The notes: generated from the sequence alone by a model not told the origin. 64,000 bases of DNA from Paraburkholderia aspalathi (GCF_900116445.1 NZ_FPBH01000012.1:172140-236139), one strand, 5' to 3'. Positions 1 through 9,617 are shown, counted from the first letter of the stretch. Translations and numbers: made by a program.

Positions 1-2
1 AA

Positions 3-341
3 AGCAGTTTTTCGGCGACCCCGCCTGGCGCAAGCATGCCCGCAGCCGCAACCGCGCCTGCCGCAAGCGGGGCCGGCGTGAGCACGGCAACGACCGCTGC
101 AGCGACCAAGTCAGCAAGCTCGACCGCGGCAACCGCAACGACGACGACGGCGGCCACGCCGGCATCGGCAACCAGCGCGGATAACGGCGCCTCGGAGACG
201 GCAGCAGCCGGCGCGGCACAGACGGCCGCTGCATCTGGCGTAAAGCTGCCGCCGCTGCCGGCGTCTGAACCGCCAATGACACAGTATTGGGCCGCTTATG
301 GCGCGTGCATGCAAGCGCGGGGTTACGTCGTCGCACAGTAA
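3..341 (+). CDS. 3' part of an Ala/Thr-rich envelope protein (partial)
   Basis: The reading frame is open from the left edge of the window, so the gene probably begins outside; an internal ATG at 36 is possible. The visible product is about 75 residues of Ala/Thr/Ser-rich low-complexity sequence followed by a compact tail of about 30 residues containing Ala-Cys-Met-x-Ala-Arg-Gly-Tyr. Tails of the form ACMxxRGY occur in small glycine-zipper envelope proteins of Burkholderiales, and the linker suggests a periplasmic or outer-membrane location. No catalytic motif is visible. It ends 80 bases before the zinc-ribbon gene. Function is not assignable. Confidence 0.5.
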   Translation, partial: SSFSATPPGASMPAAATAPAASGAGVSTATTAAATKSASSTAATATTTTAATPASATSADNGASETAAAGAAQTAAASGVKLPPLPASEPPMTQYWAAYGACMQARGYVVAQ

Positions 342-421
342 TCCCGCTTGCAAGCCTCGCTGCCGTGCCTGGTTCTTTTTGATTGTGGCGCCGGCATTCG
401 ACGCCCCTTTGCGAAACGGCA

Positions 422-1426
422 ATGCTTAGCGACGTTACTTCCGATCAGCATGATTACCCCCAATGCGAGCACTGCGGTGCGTCGCTAGCCGGTCGCTTTA
501 CGCCGTGCACCGAGTGCGGCGCGCGTCCGGTCGATTCGCTCGGCGCGCGCCGCACGCCGCCTCCCTCCCTGAAAATACCGCTGGGCGACCCCCAGCCGAT
601 GCTGGCAACCCGGCTGATGACGCCGCGAATCTGGCGCCCGTCTTCGCGCGAGCTAACCAATCCGTATGCCGTCACCAGCGAGACACCGGTCGCCGCCCCC
701 GTCGTGCACAGGCTGCGCCAGCCGCTCGTGCTCAGCGTCTCGATGCTGCTTGTGGCGTCCGCCGTGTACCTGGGCTTCATTCACACCTACGACTCGGACG
801 ACGGCACCCCTATCGCGGTGTCCGGCAAGGTGAAGACCCAGCACGTCAAGCCGCCGGTTGTCGTCGCTCAGCGGTCCGCGCCGGTCTTCGTTGCTCAACG
901 GCCCGTGAAGCCCGCGCCCGTGCGATCGGCTCCGGTCCCGCCAATCGCTGCGCCGCCACCGGCCCCGCGGCGCGTGGCAACTGCGTCGGCCGAGGCGAAG
1001 CGCAACCCCGGTGGCCAGACCTACAACCCGCCCGTCAAACCTAACGTAGACGCTTCAAAGCAGATCAGGTCCGCCCGCGCCAATCTGCAGCAGAACAATC
1101 TGTCGGCGGCGAAAGCGCGCCTGGCGGCAGCCATGGCGGCCCAGCCGGACAACCCCGACGCGCTGCGCATGCGCGAAACCGTGACCGCGCGTGAACAGCA
1201 GCGGGACGCACTTTTGAGCGTGGCGCGAGGTTGTGGCTATGTCGCACGATGGGCGTGCGTCTGGCACAAAGCCGGCGACGCGCTGCAGGTCGACTCAAGC
1301 AGCAAGGAAGCCCAGCGCCTGTTGACTCTCGCGATGCGCGAGTCCGAACTGGCAAGCGCGTGGCCGTCGACACCCGCGCCCGAATCGACGCCCGACGAAC
1401 GCGGCCTCTCAATCAGCCACCATTGA
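422..1426 (+). CDS. zinc-ribbon single-pass membrane protein with TPR-like C-terminus
   Basis: The product is 334 residues. A zinc ribbon lies near the N-terminus (Cys15-x2-Cys18 and Cys29-x2-Cys32), followed by one hydrophobic segment at about residues 102-120, a Pro/Val/Ala-rich linker, and a helical C-terminal region at about 210-310 that resembles TPR repeats (Ala-rich helices, 'AQPDNPDALRMRE'). I chose the ATG at 422 because the zinc ribbon starts right after it; an ATG at 383 would add 13 residues without family character. The layout (cytosolic metal-binding head, periplasmic helical tail) resembles zinc-ribbon/TPR envelope proteins of unknown function. It runs towards the glycosyltransferase at 1485 and is probably not part of the EPS operons. 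Confidence 0.72.
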   Translation: MLSDVTSDQHDYPQCEHCGASLAGRFTPCTECGARPVDSLGARRTPPPSLKIPLGDPQPMLATRLMTPRIWRPSSRELTNPYAVTSETPVAAPVVHRLRQPLVLSVSMLLVASAVYLGFIHTYDSDDGTPIAVSGKVKTQHVKPPVVVAQRSAPVFVAQRPVKPAPVRSAPVPPIAAPPPAPRRVATASAEAKRNPGGQTYNPPVKPNVDASKQIRSARANLQQNNLSAAKARLAAAMAAQPDNPDALRMRETVTAREQQRDALLSVARGCGYVARWACVWHKAGDALQVDSSSKEAQRLLTLAMRESELASAWPSTPAPESTPDERGLSISHH

Positions 1427-1484
1427 AAGTCGGGGGTTCCGGCGCAAGCAACAGGCCGGAAACAGGCAGGGTCAAACCGAAGAA

Positions 1485-2564
1485 CTATCGGGCCGGCACG
1501 GCGAGACGGCTGCTGACCTGATGCGCGATTGCCCGATAACGGGCCGCCGTATCCCTGAGCGTCAGACCGGCAAGCGAGCGTTGCGCCCGCGCCTGCCCTA
1601 GCGCCGCGACCACGGCATCCGCATAGCACGGCACATCGTCCGTATCGACTAACTGCACACCGGGAAAGCCGTTCGCGAAGGCAAACGACGGAATCCGGCT
1701 CGCGACGATCGGGATACCGGAAGCCAACGCCTCAAGAAACGCGACGCTGTGCGCCTCGGAACGCGAGGGCATGACAAACACGTTCGACTCCGACAGCACG
1801 CTCGCCACATCGGTACGCGGACCGGCCACCACGACGCGGTGCGCGATCCCCAACTCCTGCGCGAGGCCAATGACAGTGCGCTGATACTCCGGATCTTCGA
1901 CCACGCCGTACAAGACGAGGCGCGCGTCCGCCACCTGCTCGAGCACCTGGCCGAAGGCACGCACCGTCAGAAGCTGATTCTTCACCGACGCATAGCGCCC
2001 GATCTGCACGACCTGAGGTGCCCGGCCGTTGTGCGCGGCGCCGTCAGTGAACGCGAAGCGGCCGAGGTCGACCCCGTTGGGCACCACGGTCATCGCAGGA
2101 TGCGGTCCGATGGCCTGCACGTAATCGGTCATGCCTTGTTGCGACACGCTGATCACGACCCGGGCACGTCCGGACAGAATGTGCTCGACGCGCCGGAACA
2201 ATGGCCGCTCGAAATCGTTGGTTGCCGAATGCATGACGTAGACAACCGGGACCCGCAGCGGCAACGCGCGCGCATAAAACGAAGGGATCGTGGCATGCGC
2301 GAAAATCACGTCCGGTTTAAATCGCCGCACTGTGAAGAACAGATTCCACAGTTTGCCCGCGAGGCGCCTGCGCCGTGAAGGAAACCAGCACTGCACACCA
2401 TGCCGCTGCAGCTCGTCCTGCAAGGGCAGGAATTCGGCGTGCACAGGCAACAGCGAGGCCACGCATACGGCCATGCCTTCGGCGCTCTGATCGATAGCGA
2501 GATCCTTGGCGAGGACTTCGGCGCCCGACAAACGCGGCGCCAGAACCAGATGTAAAACGCGCAT
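1485..2564 (-). CDS. GT4 family glycosyltransferase (EPS locus, left copy)
   Basis: A 359-residue GT-B fold glycosyltransferase. The N-terminus MRVLHLVLAPRLSGAE has the small-residue loop seen in GT4 donor transferases. The C-terminal domain has 'VPNGVDLGRF', 'QIGRYASVKNQ' and the Ex7E-like stretch 'PSRSEAHSVAFLEALASGIP' that binds the nucleotide-sugar. It probably adds one sugar to the undecaprenyl-linked EPS repeat on the cytosolic face. The ATG at 2564 is preferred over an upstream in-frame codon because it overlaps the stop of the flippase gene by one base (TGATG), implying translational coupling. It is clearly paralogous to the transferase at 34769-35854 at the other end of the locus. 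Confidence 0.92.
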   Translation of the reverse strand: MRVLHLVLAPRLSGAEVLAKDLAIDQSAEGMAVCVASLLPVHAEFLPLQDELQRHGVQCWFPSRRRRLAGKLWNLFFTVRRFKPDVIFAHATIPSFYARALPLRVPVVYVMHSATNDFERPLFRRVEHILSGRARVVISVSQQGMTDYVQAIGPHPAMTVVPNGVDLGRFAFTDGAAHNGRAPQVVQIGRYASVKNQLLTVRAFGQVLEQVADARLVLYGVVEDPEYQRTVIGLAQELGIAHRVVVAGPRTDVASVLSESNVFVMPSRSEAHSVAFLEALASGIPIVASRIPSFAFANGFPGVQLVDTDDVPCYADAVVAALGQARAQRSLAGLTLRDTAARYRAIAHQVSSRLAVPAR

Positions 2565-3817
2565 CACGAAGTCCTTGCGGTCAGCGTTCTGAACAGCATC
2601 CACGCCGCGGCGCAGCCAAGGCCAAGGGTCATGGACCAGGCAATGCCCGTCACGCCCCACCAGTGAACCGCTGCAGGCACGCTTGCCAGCAGCACGACAA
2701 CCTGAATCAGCGACGCATGCACCGTCGCCTTCGCGTCACCCACCGCGCGCAGATAAGCAACCAGCACGGCAATCAACGCGCCGATCGCCATATTGATCAC
2801 CAGAATCCTGAACAGCGGCACCGCAGGCAACCAGGCCGCGCCGAGAATCAGCGAGAAGAGCGGCTCGGCGATCAACCTCAGCACCGCGACGAACCCCGTC
2901 AGCCCGATCGCGATCACGAGCAGATAAATCTTGATCAACCGCGATGCGGCCTGCGGACTCCGCCGATGGCGTGCCGCGAAGGTGGGAAAGAGGTATTGCG
3001 ACATCGCGATAGCGGCGTCGGCAAGCAGCATCTGCGCGAGCCGCGACGACATCTGATAGCCACCCAGCTGCGCCGGGCCGAGCAGTTTGCCGACTACGAC
3101 CTTGTCGAACTGGTTGAGCAGCAGGTTGATCACGCTGCTCGCCCAGATCCAGCGGCTGAAGCCGACGTAATGACCGATACCCGACCACACGGCGCGCATC
3201 GGCGGACGCGGTTTCATCGTCGCCCAGGTCAGGATGCTTTTCAGGCTCTCGCCGGCCACGAGGCCGAGCAGCACCGAAGCCGCACCGGCGCCGAAATACG
3301 CGAGCCCCAGTCCGACCGAACAATCGACAAAGGCCGCCCCAACCTCGACGCCGGCAATATGCTGGAAGCGCCGCTCGCGCTGCACGAGGTAGTAGGTGGG
3401 CGAGGCGAGACCGCGTAACAGCGGCAGCAGCGCGGCAAGCTGAATCAGCACCAGTGAGCCGTTCAGATGAAACTGATTGCTCAACAATGGTGCAAGCGCG
3501 ACCAGCAGCAGTGAGATGAGCACGCCGCGCGCGGTCAGCGTCGTCCACACCGCGCCGAGTTGCGAACGCGACGGTGGATGTTCACCTTGAATGACCGCTT
3601 GCGCGAGACCGGTGTCCGACAACGCCTCGGCAATCGCCACCGCGAGCAAAGCCACGCTCACGCTGCCGATCGCCGCCGGCCCGAGCATCCGGCCGATCGC
3701 AAGAAATTTGATCGCTACAAGTCCACGCACAGCGAACTGCTGCAATAGCACCCACGTCGCCGCGCTCGCGCCGAAGCTGGCCGCTATCGAGAGCGCCGGA
3801 AGCCTGATCGCCCGCAA
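2564..3817 (-). CDS. Wzx-type polysaccharide flippase
   Basis: The product is 417 residues, almost entirely hydrophobic, with about 12 predicted transmembrane helices and the N-terminal pattern of the polysaccharide transporter (PST/MOP) family: a helix, then 'KFLAIGRMLGPAAIGSVSVALL', then 'LSDTGLAQAVIQ'. Members flip the undecaprenyl-pyrophosphate-linked repeat unit across the inner membrane. The gene is coupled to the following glycosyltransferase by a one-base stop/start overlap. It is the only flippase candidate in the window, so it should serve the EPS made by the neighbouring genes. An O-antigen flippase role cannot be excluded from sequence alone. Confidence 0.9.
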   Translation of the reverse strand: MRAIRLPALSIAASFGASAATWVLLQQFAVRGLVAIKFLAIGRMLGPAAIGSVSVALLAVAIAEALSDTGLAQAVIQGEHPPSRSQLGAVWTTLTARGVLISLLLVALAPLLSNQFHLNGSLVLIQLAALLPLLRGLASPTYYLVQRERRFQHIAGVEVGAAFVDCSVGLGLAYFGAGAASVLLGLVAGESLKSILTWATMKPRPPMRAVWSGIGHYVGFSRWIWASSVINLLLNQFDKVVVGKLLGPAQLGGYQMSSRLAQMLLADAAIAMSQYLFPTFAARHRRSPQAASRLIKIYLLVIAIGLTGFVAVLRLIAEPLFSLILGAAWLPAVPLFRILVINMAIGALIAVLVAYLRAVGDAKATVHASLIQVVVLLASVPAAVHWWGVTGIAWSMTLGLGCAAAWMLFRTLTARTS

Positions 3818-4166
3818 GCTGTTTCTCCGTCGAATCGGAGCGCCGTTGAGTCGGTCATAAGCAGCGATTCAATACATCGCTGCGAAACGCCGCCGGCGCA
3901 TAAATTGTTAGATTGCACCAGCAAGCTGGCGAGTTTTTTCATCGAATTCCATATACGACCTTACAGCGAGAGAATCGGCAACAACCGCCATCAGCTAGGT
4001 CAGTTCAGCCGAAGCCATTGCGCGCTAGTACGTTTACCCACAGAACGGGTCAAATAGACGGATTCACTGACGCCGCCGATGCTAACGTTGTTCAGCTAGC
4101 GCCTCAGACAGCCGGCGCAAGGGTGCTTTTCCACAACACATTCGACCACTGAAGACCACTGAATCG
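3818..4166. promoter_or_regulatory. divergent intergenic region between flippase and glycosyltransferase genes
   Basis: This 349-base gap separates two divergent EPS genes and should hold both promoters. Two features are visible. A perfect 8-bp inverted repeat (gcagcgat, 7-base loop, atcgctgc) spans 3861-3883, 44 bases before the flippase start. A tandem duplication of gaccactgaa at 4144-4163 stops three bases short of the ATG at 4167 and takes the place of a Shine-Dalgarno sequence. No convincing -35/-10 pair or gene is seen. Confidence 0.5.
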
Positions 4167-5357
4167 ATGGAACAAGACTACGTCCTGATTGTGGAACCCA
4201 ACCTCACCGGCCACCGCTGGCGCTATGTCGAATGGACCATGCAGGCCTGCACGGAAGCCGGCTATCCGTGCATCCTCGCCACGGAATCCGCCAACGAAGA
4301 CCACCGGCTCGCGAGACAGATCGTCGCCGCGAACCGCGCGGATCTGCAGATCGCGTTCGTCGATCCCGAGGAGCGGCCCCGCGGGCTGTTGCCCCAGTCG
4401 AACCAGTATTCGCGCTTTCACCGCTATTTCAAGCGCGTGCATCGCATCGTCAGCCACGCGCAGCCGATCAGGCTGGTGGTCGTGCCCTATGTGGACTACT
4501 TCTTTTATGGATTGCCGTTTCTCGGTTCGCCGTTTCGCAAGACGCCGTGGATCGGCATTACGATGCGCTCGACTTTCCATCATCACAAGGTCGGCATCAA
4601 GTCGCCGGATCGACCGATTGTGAATGCGGTCAAGGCGCTGCTTTTCAAGCGCGCAATCCGCTCTGTCGGGCTGCGCACACTGCTGACGATCGACCCGACT
4701 CTGCCGGAATGGGCCGCGCACAATACTTCGAAAAACAGCGCCGCGGTCGCCTATGTCGCGGACCCGTTTCCGGACGAGCGTGCGGAAAATCCAGTGCTGG
4801 CCCGTGAGCGTCTCGGGCTGGACCCCACGCAACGTTATCTGCTGGTGTACGGCTCGATCACCGAACGAAAGGGCATCTACGAACTGGTCCACGCGTTGAC
4901 GCGTCTCGAGCATGCGCCCACGCTGATCGTTGCCGGTGAGCAGGATGCTGGCACGCGCCATTTCATGCGCAATCACGTGCGCAGCCTCACGCCCGCGCCG
5001 CTGGTGCTCGATTCGTTCATTGCAAACGACGTGGAGCGCGATCTGTTCTCCGCCTGCGACGCAGTCTGGCTAGGCTACAAGGGACACTACGGCATGAGCG
5101 GCGTGCTCGTGCAGGCGTACCGCTTCGGCAAGCCCGTCATTGCAACGGAAGATGGACTGATCGGCTGGTTCAGCCGGCGCTGCGAACTGGGGCCGATTCT
5201 GAAGGACCTGAGCTCCGCCTCGATCGGCAAGGCGATCACCGAGACCATGACCTCGTGGCCGCACGAGCCCGAGGCCGTTCCGGCCGCACGCGAAGATCTT
5301 CTGTCACGGCATACGCTCGGGCAATTCAAGCAGACCTTGCTGCAGCAGATGGCCTGA
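4167..5357 (+). CDS. glycosyltransferase, GT-B fold (EPS locus)
   Basis: The product is 396 residues. The N-terminal half has the early 'PNLTGHRWRY' loop and a charged basic patch ('FHRYFKRVHRIV'). The C-terminal half has a GT4-like nucleotide-sugar site: 'LLVYGSITERKGIYEL', 'PTLIVAGEQDAG' and 'YGMSGVLVQAYRFGKPVIATE'. It most likely transfers a sugar to the lipid-linked repeat. It is more divergent than the other transferases here. The gene stands alone on the plus strand between the flippase and acyltransferase genes. The start lacks a clear ribosome-binding site and follows a tandem 10-base repeat, so translation may be weak or controlled. Confidence 0.82.
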   Translation: MEQDYVLIVEPNLTGHRWRYVEWTMQACTEAGYPCILATESANEDHRLARQIVAANRADLQIAFVDPEERPRGLLPQSNQYSRFHRYFKRVHRIVSHAQPIRLVVVPYVDYFFYGLPFLGSPFRKTPWIGITMRSTFHHHKVGIKSPDRPIVNAVKALLFKRAIRSVGLRTLLTIDPTLPEWAAHNTSKNSAAVAYVADPFPDERAENPVLARERLGLDPTQRYLLVYGSITERKGIYELVHALTRLEHAPTLIVAGEQDAGTRHFMRNHVRSLTPAPLVLDSFIANDVERDLFSACDAVWLGYKGHYGMSGVLVQAYRFGKPVIATEDGLIGWFSRRCELGPILKDLSSASIGKAITETMTSWPHEPEAVPAAREDLLSRHTLGQFKQTLLQQMA

Positions 5358-5461
5358 TAGCCTGATCCGGCAACACGCCTTCGTCGAGACACCCTCACTT
5401 CGGCAGAAACTCAGAGCGCCTGGCGCGAGGCCAGGCCGCTCATGGTTGAACTTGAACGTAC

Positions 5462-6610
5462 TCAGGACAACTGGCCGCCCGCAACTGGCACTTCTTCCCG
5501 CACCGAGCTGTTGCGCTTTGCCGGGAACAGCGCATTGCGCATCAGCAGGAACGGATACTCGATCGCGCGCGTGGTCACGTAGCCGATCGCAATCGCGAAC
5601 GCAAACTGCGCGGCAAGCGCCACGATCCAGATGACGCTCGGCGCAAGACCCATGGCGGTCATTTTGTGAATCAGCATGTCGCCCGGGGCGAGCGCAAGCG
5701 AATGCCACAGGTAAATACCATACGAATAGAGGCCGATCCAGGCAATCCCGCGATACACCCACGACGTCTTGAACGATCCGGAATACTCCAGCACGAACAC
5801 GATCAGTGCGGCAAAACCGAGCGCCTGAATCGTATAGCCGATGCTTTCGTCGAGCGCGATGTGTTTCGTCGCAAGGGCGAGCCACGCGCACAGCACCACG
5901 ACGCTGGCGATCAGCAGCCATTTGCGCTTCGCGATCTGATGATAGACGCCTGGTTTCATCCAGTAGATCGCGGACAGAATCACGCCGACCAGCAGACTGT
6001 CGATGCGGTATTGCGTGTACGCGAATGCGCCTTCCAGGTTACCGCCCGCCACCGCGAAGCAGCGCGCCGTGAGCACCACCGCGCAGATTCCCGTGAGCAC
6101 GCCGACGATCGTCCACGCACTGAGGCGCCAGCGCGCGAACAGCAATAACAGTGCCGGCAGCACAAGATAAAAGTGTTCTTCGACCGCGAGGCTCCAGGTC
6201 TGCGTAATCGAGGTGCCCAGATAGTTCTGCAGGTGGGTCAGGTTCTGGACCAGAAAGGTATTCCACGGATGGCGTCCGGCCAGTACATGAAACGCGATCA
6301 ACACGTAATACGCGGGCCAGATGCGGAAAATCCGCCGGACAATAAAGCGCTTGGCGTCGACGTTACCGGTTTCGGCGTACTGTCGAAGCAACAGGCCGCC
6401 AACCAGAAAACCGCTCAGCGTAAAGAACAGATTGACGCCTTCCCGCCCGAAATTCTTCAGGGGATATTCAACGATCTCAATCAGGAAATTGCCGGTCTGA
6501 ACGGCATGAAAGTGAAACCCCATCACCATGATAATGGCGATGCCCCGCACGAAATCCAGCTCGATGGCTCGCCCGGCTGTTGAGGGTCTCGCCCCGCCGA
6601 ATAATTTCAT
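5462..6610 (-). CDS. acyltransferase 3 family integral membrane protein
   Basis: The product is 382 residues with about 10 hydrophobic helices and the opening signature of the acyltransferase-3 (OafA/ExoZ-like) family: 'IELDFVRGIAIIMVMGFHFHAV', then 'FFTLSGFLVGGLLLR' and 'RRIFRIWPAYYVL', and later 'TQTWSLAVEEHFYLVLP'. The conserved His of the first helix is present. Such enzymes O-acylate surface polysaccharide, usually with acetyl or succinyl. The ATG at 6610 is chosen over one 33 bases upstream because a ggggag ribosome-binding site lies at the right distance. It probably decorates the EPS repeat, complementing the soluble WcaF-type acetyltransferase at 14503. Confidence 0.92.
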   Translation of the reverse strand: MKLFGGARPSTAGRAIELDFVRGIAIIMVMGFHFHAVQTGNFLIEIVEYPLKNFGREGVNLFFTLSGFLVGGLLLRQYAETGNVDAKRFIVRRIFRIWPAYYVLIAFHVLAGRHPWNTFLVQNLTHLQNYLGTSITQTWSLAVEEHFYLVLPALLLLFARWRLSAWTIVGVLTGICAVVLTARCFAVAGGNLEGAFAYTQYRIDSLLVGVILSAIYWMKPGVYHQIAKRKWLLIASVVVLCAWLALATKHIALDESIGYTIQALGFAALIVFVLEYSGSFKTSWVYRGIAWIGLYSYGIYLWHSLALAPGDMLIHKMTAMGLAPSVIWIVALAAQFAFAIAIGYVTTRAIEYPFLLMRNALFPAKRNSSVREEVPVAGGQLS

Positions 6611-6892
6611 GTTGTTCTCCCCTGTCACCATTCGTGGGCGCATGTCCCTTTTTGCATCTTCGGTGGCGGCACGCGTGCGTGCGCGCCAACATCAAGGCAT
6701 TGGCCGACAACATCAGCAAGTGTGCGCGCGTCTTGCAGGGAGCGCCCTTGCCACTGTCGCCAGAACCCAGGCAAACGGCGACGAAAAGGGGTGCGCAGAG
6801 CGGCCACGCGGGGATATTCCCGCACAATGACCCGATGCGAGACCGTCCGCTTTAGACCGACGGCGGATCGACAGCACGGGGAGGAATCAGCA

Positions 6893-8386
6893 ATGCGCCA
6901 TCAGTATGCGACGCTCTGGATATGGTTATTTCTGTTACCGCTTGCGCTGGACTATAAAGCGCCCGACGCCAACGTAGGCCACTTCGTCCAGTTCATATTC
7001 GTCATTCCCGTGATCGCCGCGGGGCTCGCTCTCGCCCTGATCGCGCCACGCTTTCACAACGGCTCGCGGCTGCGCTCGGTGGTCACCTTCAGCGTGCTGC
7101 TATGCGTGCTCGGCAGCATCGTCGCCCAGTTTGTTCAGGATAACGACACCGGCAACTATCTGCGCGTTCTTCTGCCGTTCCTGCTGTTTTTGCTGGGCTA
7201 TCTCGTAGCCTGCCGTCCGTGGAGCGAATACAGAATCGCGCAGTTCGAGAAAGCGCTGTTTGTCGCCAACGTGATCTGTCTCCTGTTTACCTTCGTCTAT
7301 GGCCTCGCCACAAGCGGCGATCTCGAGGATGCGCGCTTTCGTATCATCTCGGTGACGTTGCTCGGGCTGCAAGGCGTGCTACTGCACGAATTCGTCGTCG
7401 CCAAACGCTTTTCGTTTTTCACCGTCTCAGTGTTCGCAGTCAGCGTGATCGTCGAGCTGCTGAGCGTGACGCGCAGTTTGCTGGTGGGTACGGTCCTGCT
7501 GTTCCTGATCGCGATGGCACTGAGCGCACCGTCGATCCAGCTTATCTGGCGCACGGCCGCCCGCAGCGTAATAACCGGCGCGGTGCTCGCCGGCGTAGTC
7601 GGCATCGTGGCAGTGAGTTTTCCGACTGTCACCGAGCACTGGACGCAGCGCATTTTCGCGTCCGAAGAAACCGTCACCGGCAAGGATCCAACCACGATCA
7701 CCCGTCTCGCCGAGATGCGCGATCAGTATGACCAGGTGACGTCCTCGCCGGAAACGCTGCTGTTCGGCGAAGGCTACGGGCACTACTACCGCTATTCCCC
7801 CGTCTATCTGCCGGACCTTGCCGGCCAGATCAGCGAGAAAGACTTTTACGCGATCAACGAATGGCCGGCGGGTCACAATTTCTGGGTCTATCAGCTCTTC
7901 GCGGGTGGACTGCTGTTCGGCATCGCCATGCCTTTGGCGAGCCTGGCCGCGCTGGTAATCTGCTTTTTCTCCTACCGCTACTGGCGCGTGGTGGTTCCCG
8001 ACGCGCCCATGCTTCCGGTGCTGGGCCGCGCCATCATGCTGTTCGCCGCGCTGCCGGCTACGTCGATCGGTGGCAATCCGCTCGGGCCGCGTTTTTCCGG
8101 GCTGATATTCGGCATTGCCCTCGGCCTGATGATCGCCACGCACGCGCGCTTGCAGCGCGCACTGCCGGCTCGTGTGAAGCGCGCACCTAAGCCCCCGCAT
8201 TTGCACCCGGCCGCCATGCCTGAATTGCCGGGCAGAATCCAGCCCGGCATGGGTCGCGCGGATCTCGCGACGACCCTCGGCATGTCGCACGCGGCAAGCA
8301 CCGCGCCCGGCTCCAGCCAGTTCGGTGCCCTCGTGTCGCACACCACGTCGACGCGAAACACCAATCGACGGAATATCGTCCGATGA
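6893..8386 (+). CDS. Wzy-like polysaccharide polymerase / O-antigen ligase-type membrane protein
   Basis: The product is 497 residues with roughly 11-12 hydrophobic segments and a long periplasmic loop at about residues 245-325. Near the loop end is 'EWPAGHNFWVYQLFAGGLLFG', similar to the His-Asn motif of Wzy/WaaL-type proteins. The likely role is periplasmic block-wise polymerisation of flipped repeat units. The start at 6893 is supported by ggggagga 8-14 bases upstream; an open frame extends further but lacks family character. The C-terminal ~60 residues are soluble and Pro/Ala-rich. Its stop overlaps the next start by four bases (ATGA), so it is coupled to the following glycosyltransferase. 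Confidence 0.78.
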   Translation: MRHQYATLWIWLFLLPLALDYKAPDANVGHFVQFIFVIPVIAAGLALALIAPRFHNGSRLRSVVTFSVLLCVLGSIVAQFVQDNDTGNYLRVLLPFLLFLLGYLVACRPWSEYRIAQFEKALFVANVICLLFTFVYGLATSGDLEDARFRIISVTLLGLQGVLLHEFVVAKRFSFFTVSVFAVSVIVELLSVTRSLLVGTVLLFLIAMALSAPSIQLIWRTAARSVITGAVLAGVVGIVAVSFPTVTEHWTQRIFASEETVTGKDPTTITRLAEMRDQYDQVTSSPETLLFGEGYGHYYRYSPVYLPDLAGQISEKDFYAINEWPAGHNFWVYQLFAGGLLFGIAMPLASLAALVICFFSYRYWRVVVPDAPMLPVLGRAIMLFAALPATSIGGNPLGPRFSGLIFGIALGLMIATHARLQRALPARVKRAPKPPHLHPAAMPELPGRIQPGMGRADLATTLGMSHAASTAPGSSQFGALVSHTTSTRNTNRRNIVR

Positions 8387-9600
8387 AAATTCTCCATTTG
8401 CTTGCAAGCGTCGATCCCCGCGCCGGCGGCCCGGTTGAAGGCGTTCGCCGAAGCGGCGCGGCGATGCAGGACGCCGGGCACGAAATTGAAGTGGCCACCT
8501 GCGACGCGCCCGGCGACACCTACCTCGCGTCCTTTCCGTTTCCGGTCCACGCGTTTGGCCCCGTCACCAGCCGCTATAGCTATAGCGCGCAACTTGCACC
8601 GTGGATCGCGGCCAACGCGAAGCGCTTCGACGCGGTCATCGTGCACGGCCTGTGGCAGTACCACGGCTTCGCGGCATGGAAAGCGCTGCGCCAAAGCGAC
8701 GTGCCCTATTACGTGTACGTGCACGGCATGCTCGACCCCTGGTTCAAACAGGCTTACCCGCTCAAGCATCTGAAGAAGTGGCTGTACTGGCCGTGGGCCG
8801 AATACCGCGTACTGCGCGATGCACGCGCCGTCATCTTTACGACAGAGGAAGAGCGTACGCGCGCCCGTCAATCGTTCTGGCTGTACCGCGCGCATGAGCA
8901 GATCGTGCCGTACGGCGCGACCGTGCCGCCGCTCGACGCAGCGTCTGTGCGCGAAGCGTTCCTGCAAGCCGTCCCCGGCTTACGCGGCAAACGCATCGTG
9001 TTGTTTCTCGGCCGCGTGCACGCGAAGAAGGGCTGCGATCTGCTGATCGATGCGTTCGCGCGTATCGCCGGCCGCGACCCGTCGCTGCATCTCATGATTG
9101 CCGGTCCCGACGAGACCGGCTGGGTGGCCAGCTTGCGCGCCCAGGCTCAGGCAGCCGGCATCGCGCACCGCCTCAGCCTGCCGGGCATGCTGCAAGGCGA
9201 TCTCAAGTGGGGCGCGTTCCATGCAAGCGACGTGTTCGTTCTGCCCTCGCATCAGGAGAACTTCGGCGTAGCGGTTGCCGAGGCGCTCGGCTGCGGACTG
9301 CCGGCGCTGATCTCCGACAAGGTCAACGTGTGGCGCGAGATCGAAGCGGACGGTGCGGGGATGGTGGCCGCCGATACGGTCGACGGTACGGAAAAGAATC
9401 TCGTGCGCTGGCTCGAACTCGACGACACCGCGCGCGCCGCCATGCGCGCTCAGGCAGTTCACACTTTCGAAGCACGCTTCCGGGTCGAGACCATGGTCAA
9501 CGCGTTGACCGCGCTGCTGGAAACGAAAGGCAGCATCGGCGAAACGCGCGCAAACACGCTCAGCACGCTGCGCGAAGCCACGACTCAACCAAGCCAGTGA
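8383..9600 (+). CDS. GT4 family glycosyltransferase
   Basis: A 405-residue GT-B glycosyltransferase. The N-terminus 'MKILHLLASVDPRAGGPVEG' is typical of GT4 enzymes of EPS clusters. The acceptor half contains 'VHGLWQYHGFAAWKALR' and 'YVHGMLDPWFK', as in WcaA/WcaI-neighbour transferases. The donor half has 'VLFLGRVHAKKGCDLLIDAF' and 'PSHQENFGVAVAEALGCGLP' (Ex7E region). It is translationally coupled to the Wzy-like gene (ATGA overlap) and ends convergently with the GH95 gene, only 51 bases from the GMC relic. Confidence 0.93.
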   Translation: MKILHLLASVDPRAGGPVEGVRRSGAAMQDAGHEIEVATCDAPGDTYLASFPFPVHAFGPVTSRYSYSAQLAPWIAANAKRFDAVIVHGLWQYHGFAAWKALRQSDVPYYVYVHGMLDPWFKQAYPLKHLKKWLYWPWAEYRVLRDARAVIFTTEEERTRARQSFWLYRAHEQIVPYGATVPPLDAASVREAFLQAVPGLRGKRIVLFLGRVHAKKGCDLLIDAFARIAGRDPSLHLMIAGPDETGWVASLRAQAQAAGIAHRLSLPGMLQGDLKWGAFHASDVFVLPSHQENFGVAVAEALGCGLPALISDKVNVWREIEADGAGMVAADTVDGTEKNLVRWLELDDTARAAMRAQAVHTFEARFRVETMVNALTALLETKGSIGETRANTLSTLREATTQPSQ

Positions 9601-9617
9601 GGTTGGGATAACGGCGC

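Noticed and set aside
2663..3418. 251-residue plus-strand open frame
   Set aside because: Antisense to the flippase gene; Arg/His/Gln-rich composition typical of shadows.
6655..6700. Sigma-54-like GG-N10-GC sequence (tggcggcacgcgtgcg)
   Set aside because: Only the GG and GC elements and the TGGC match; flanking consensus bases do not, and such matches are frequent at this G+C.
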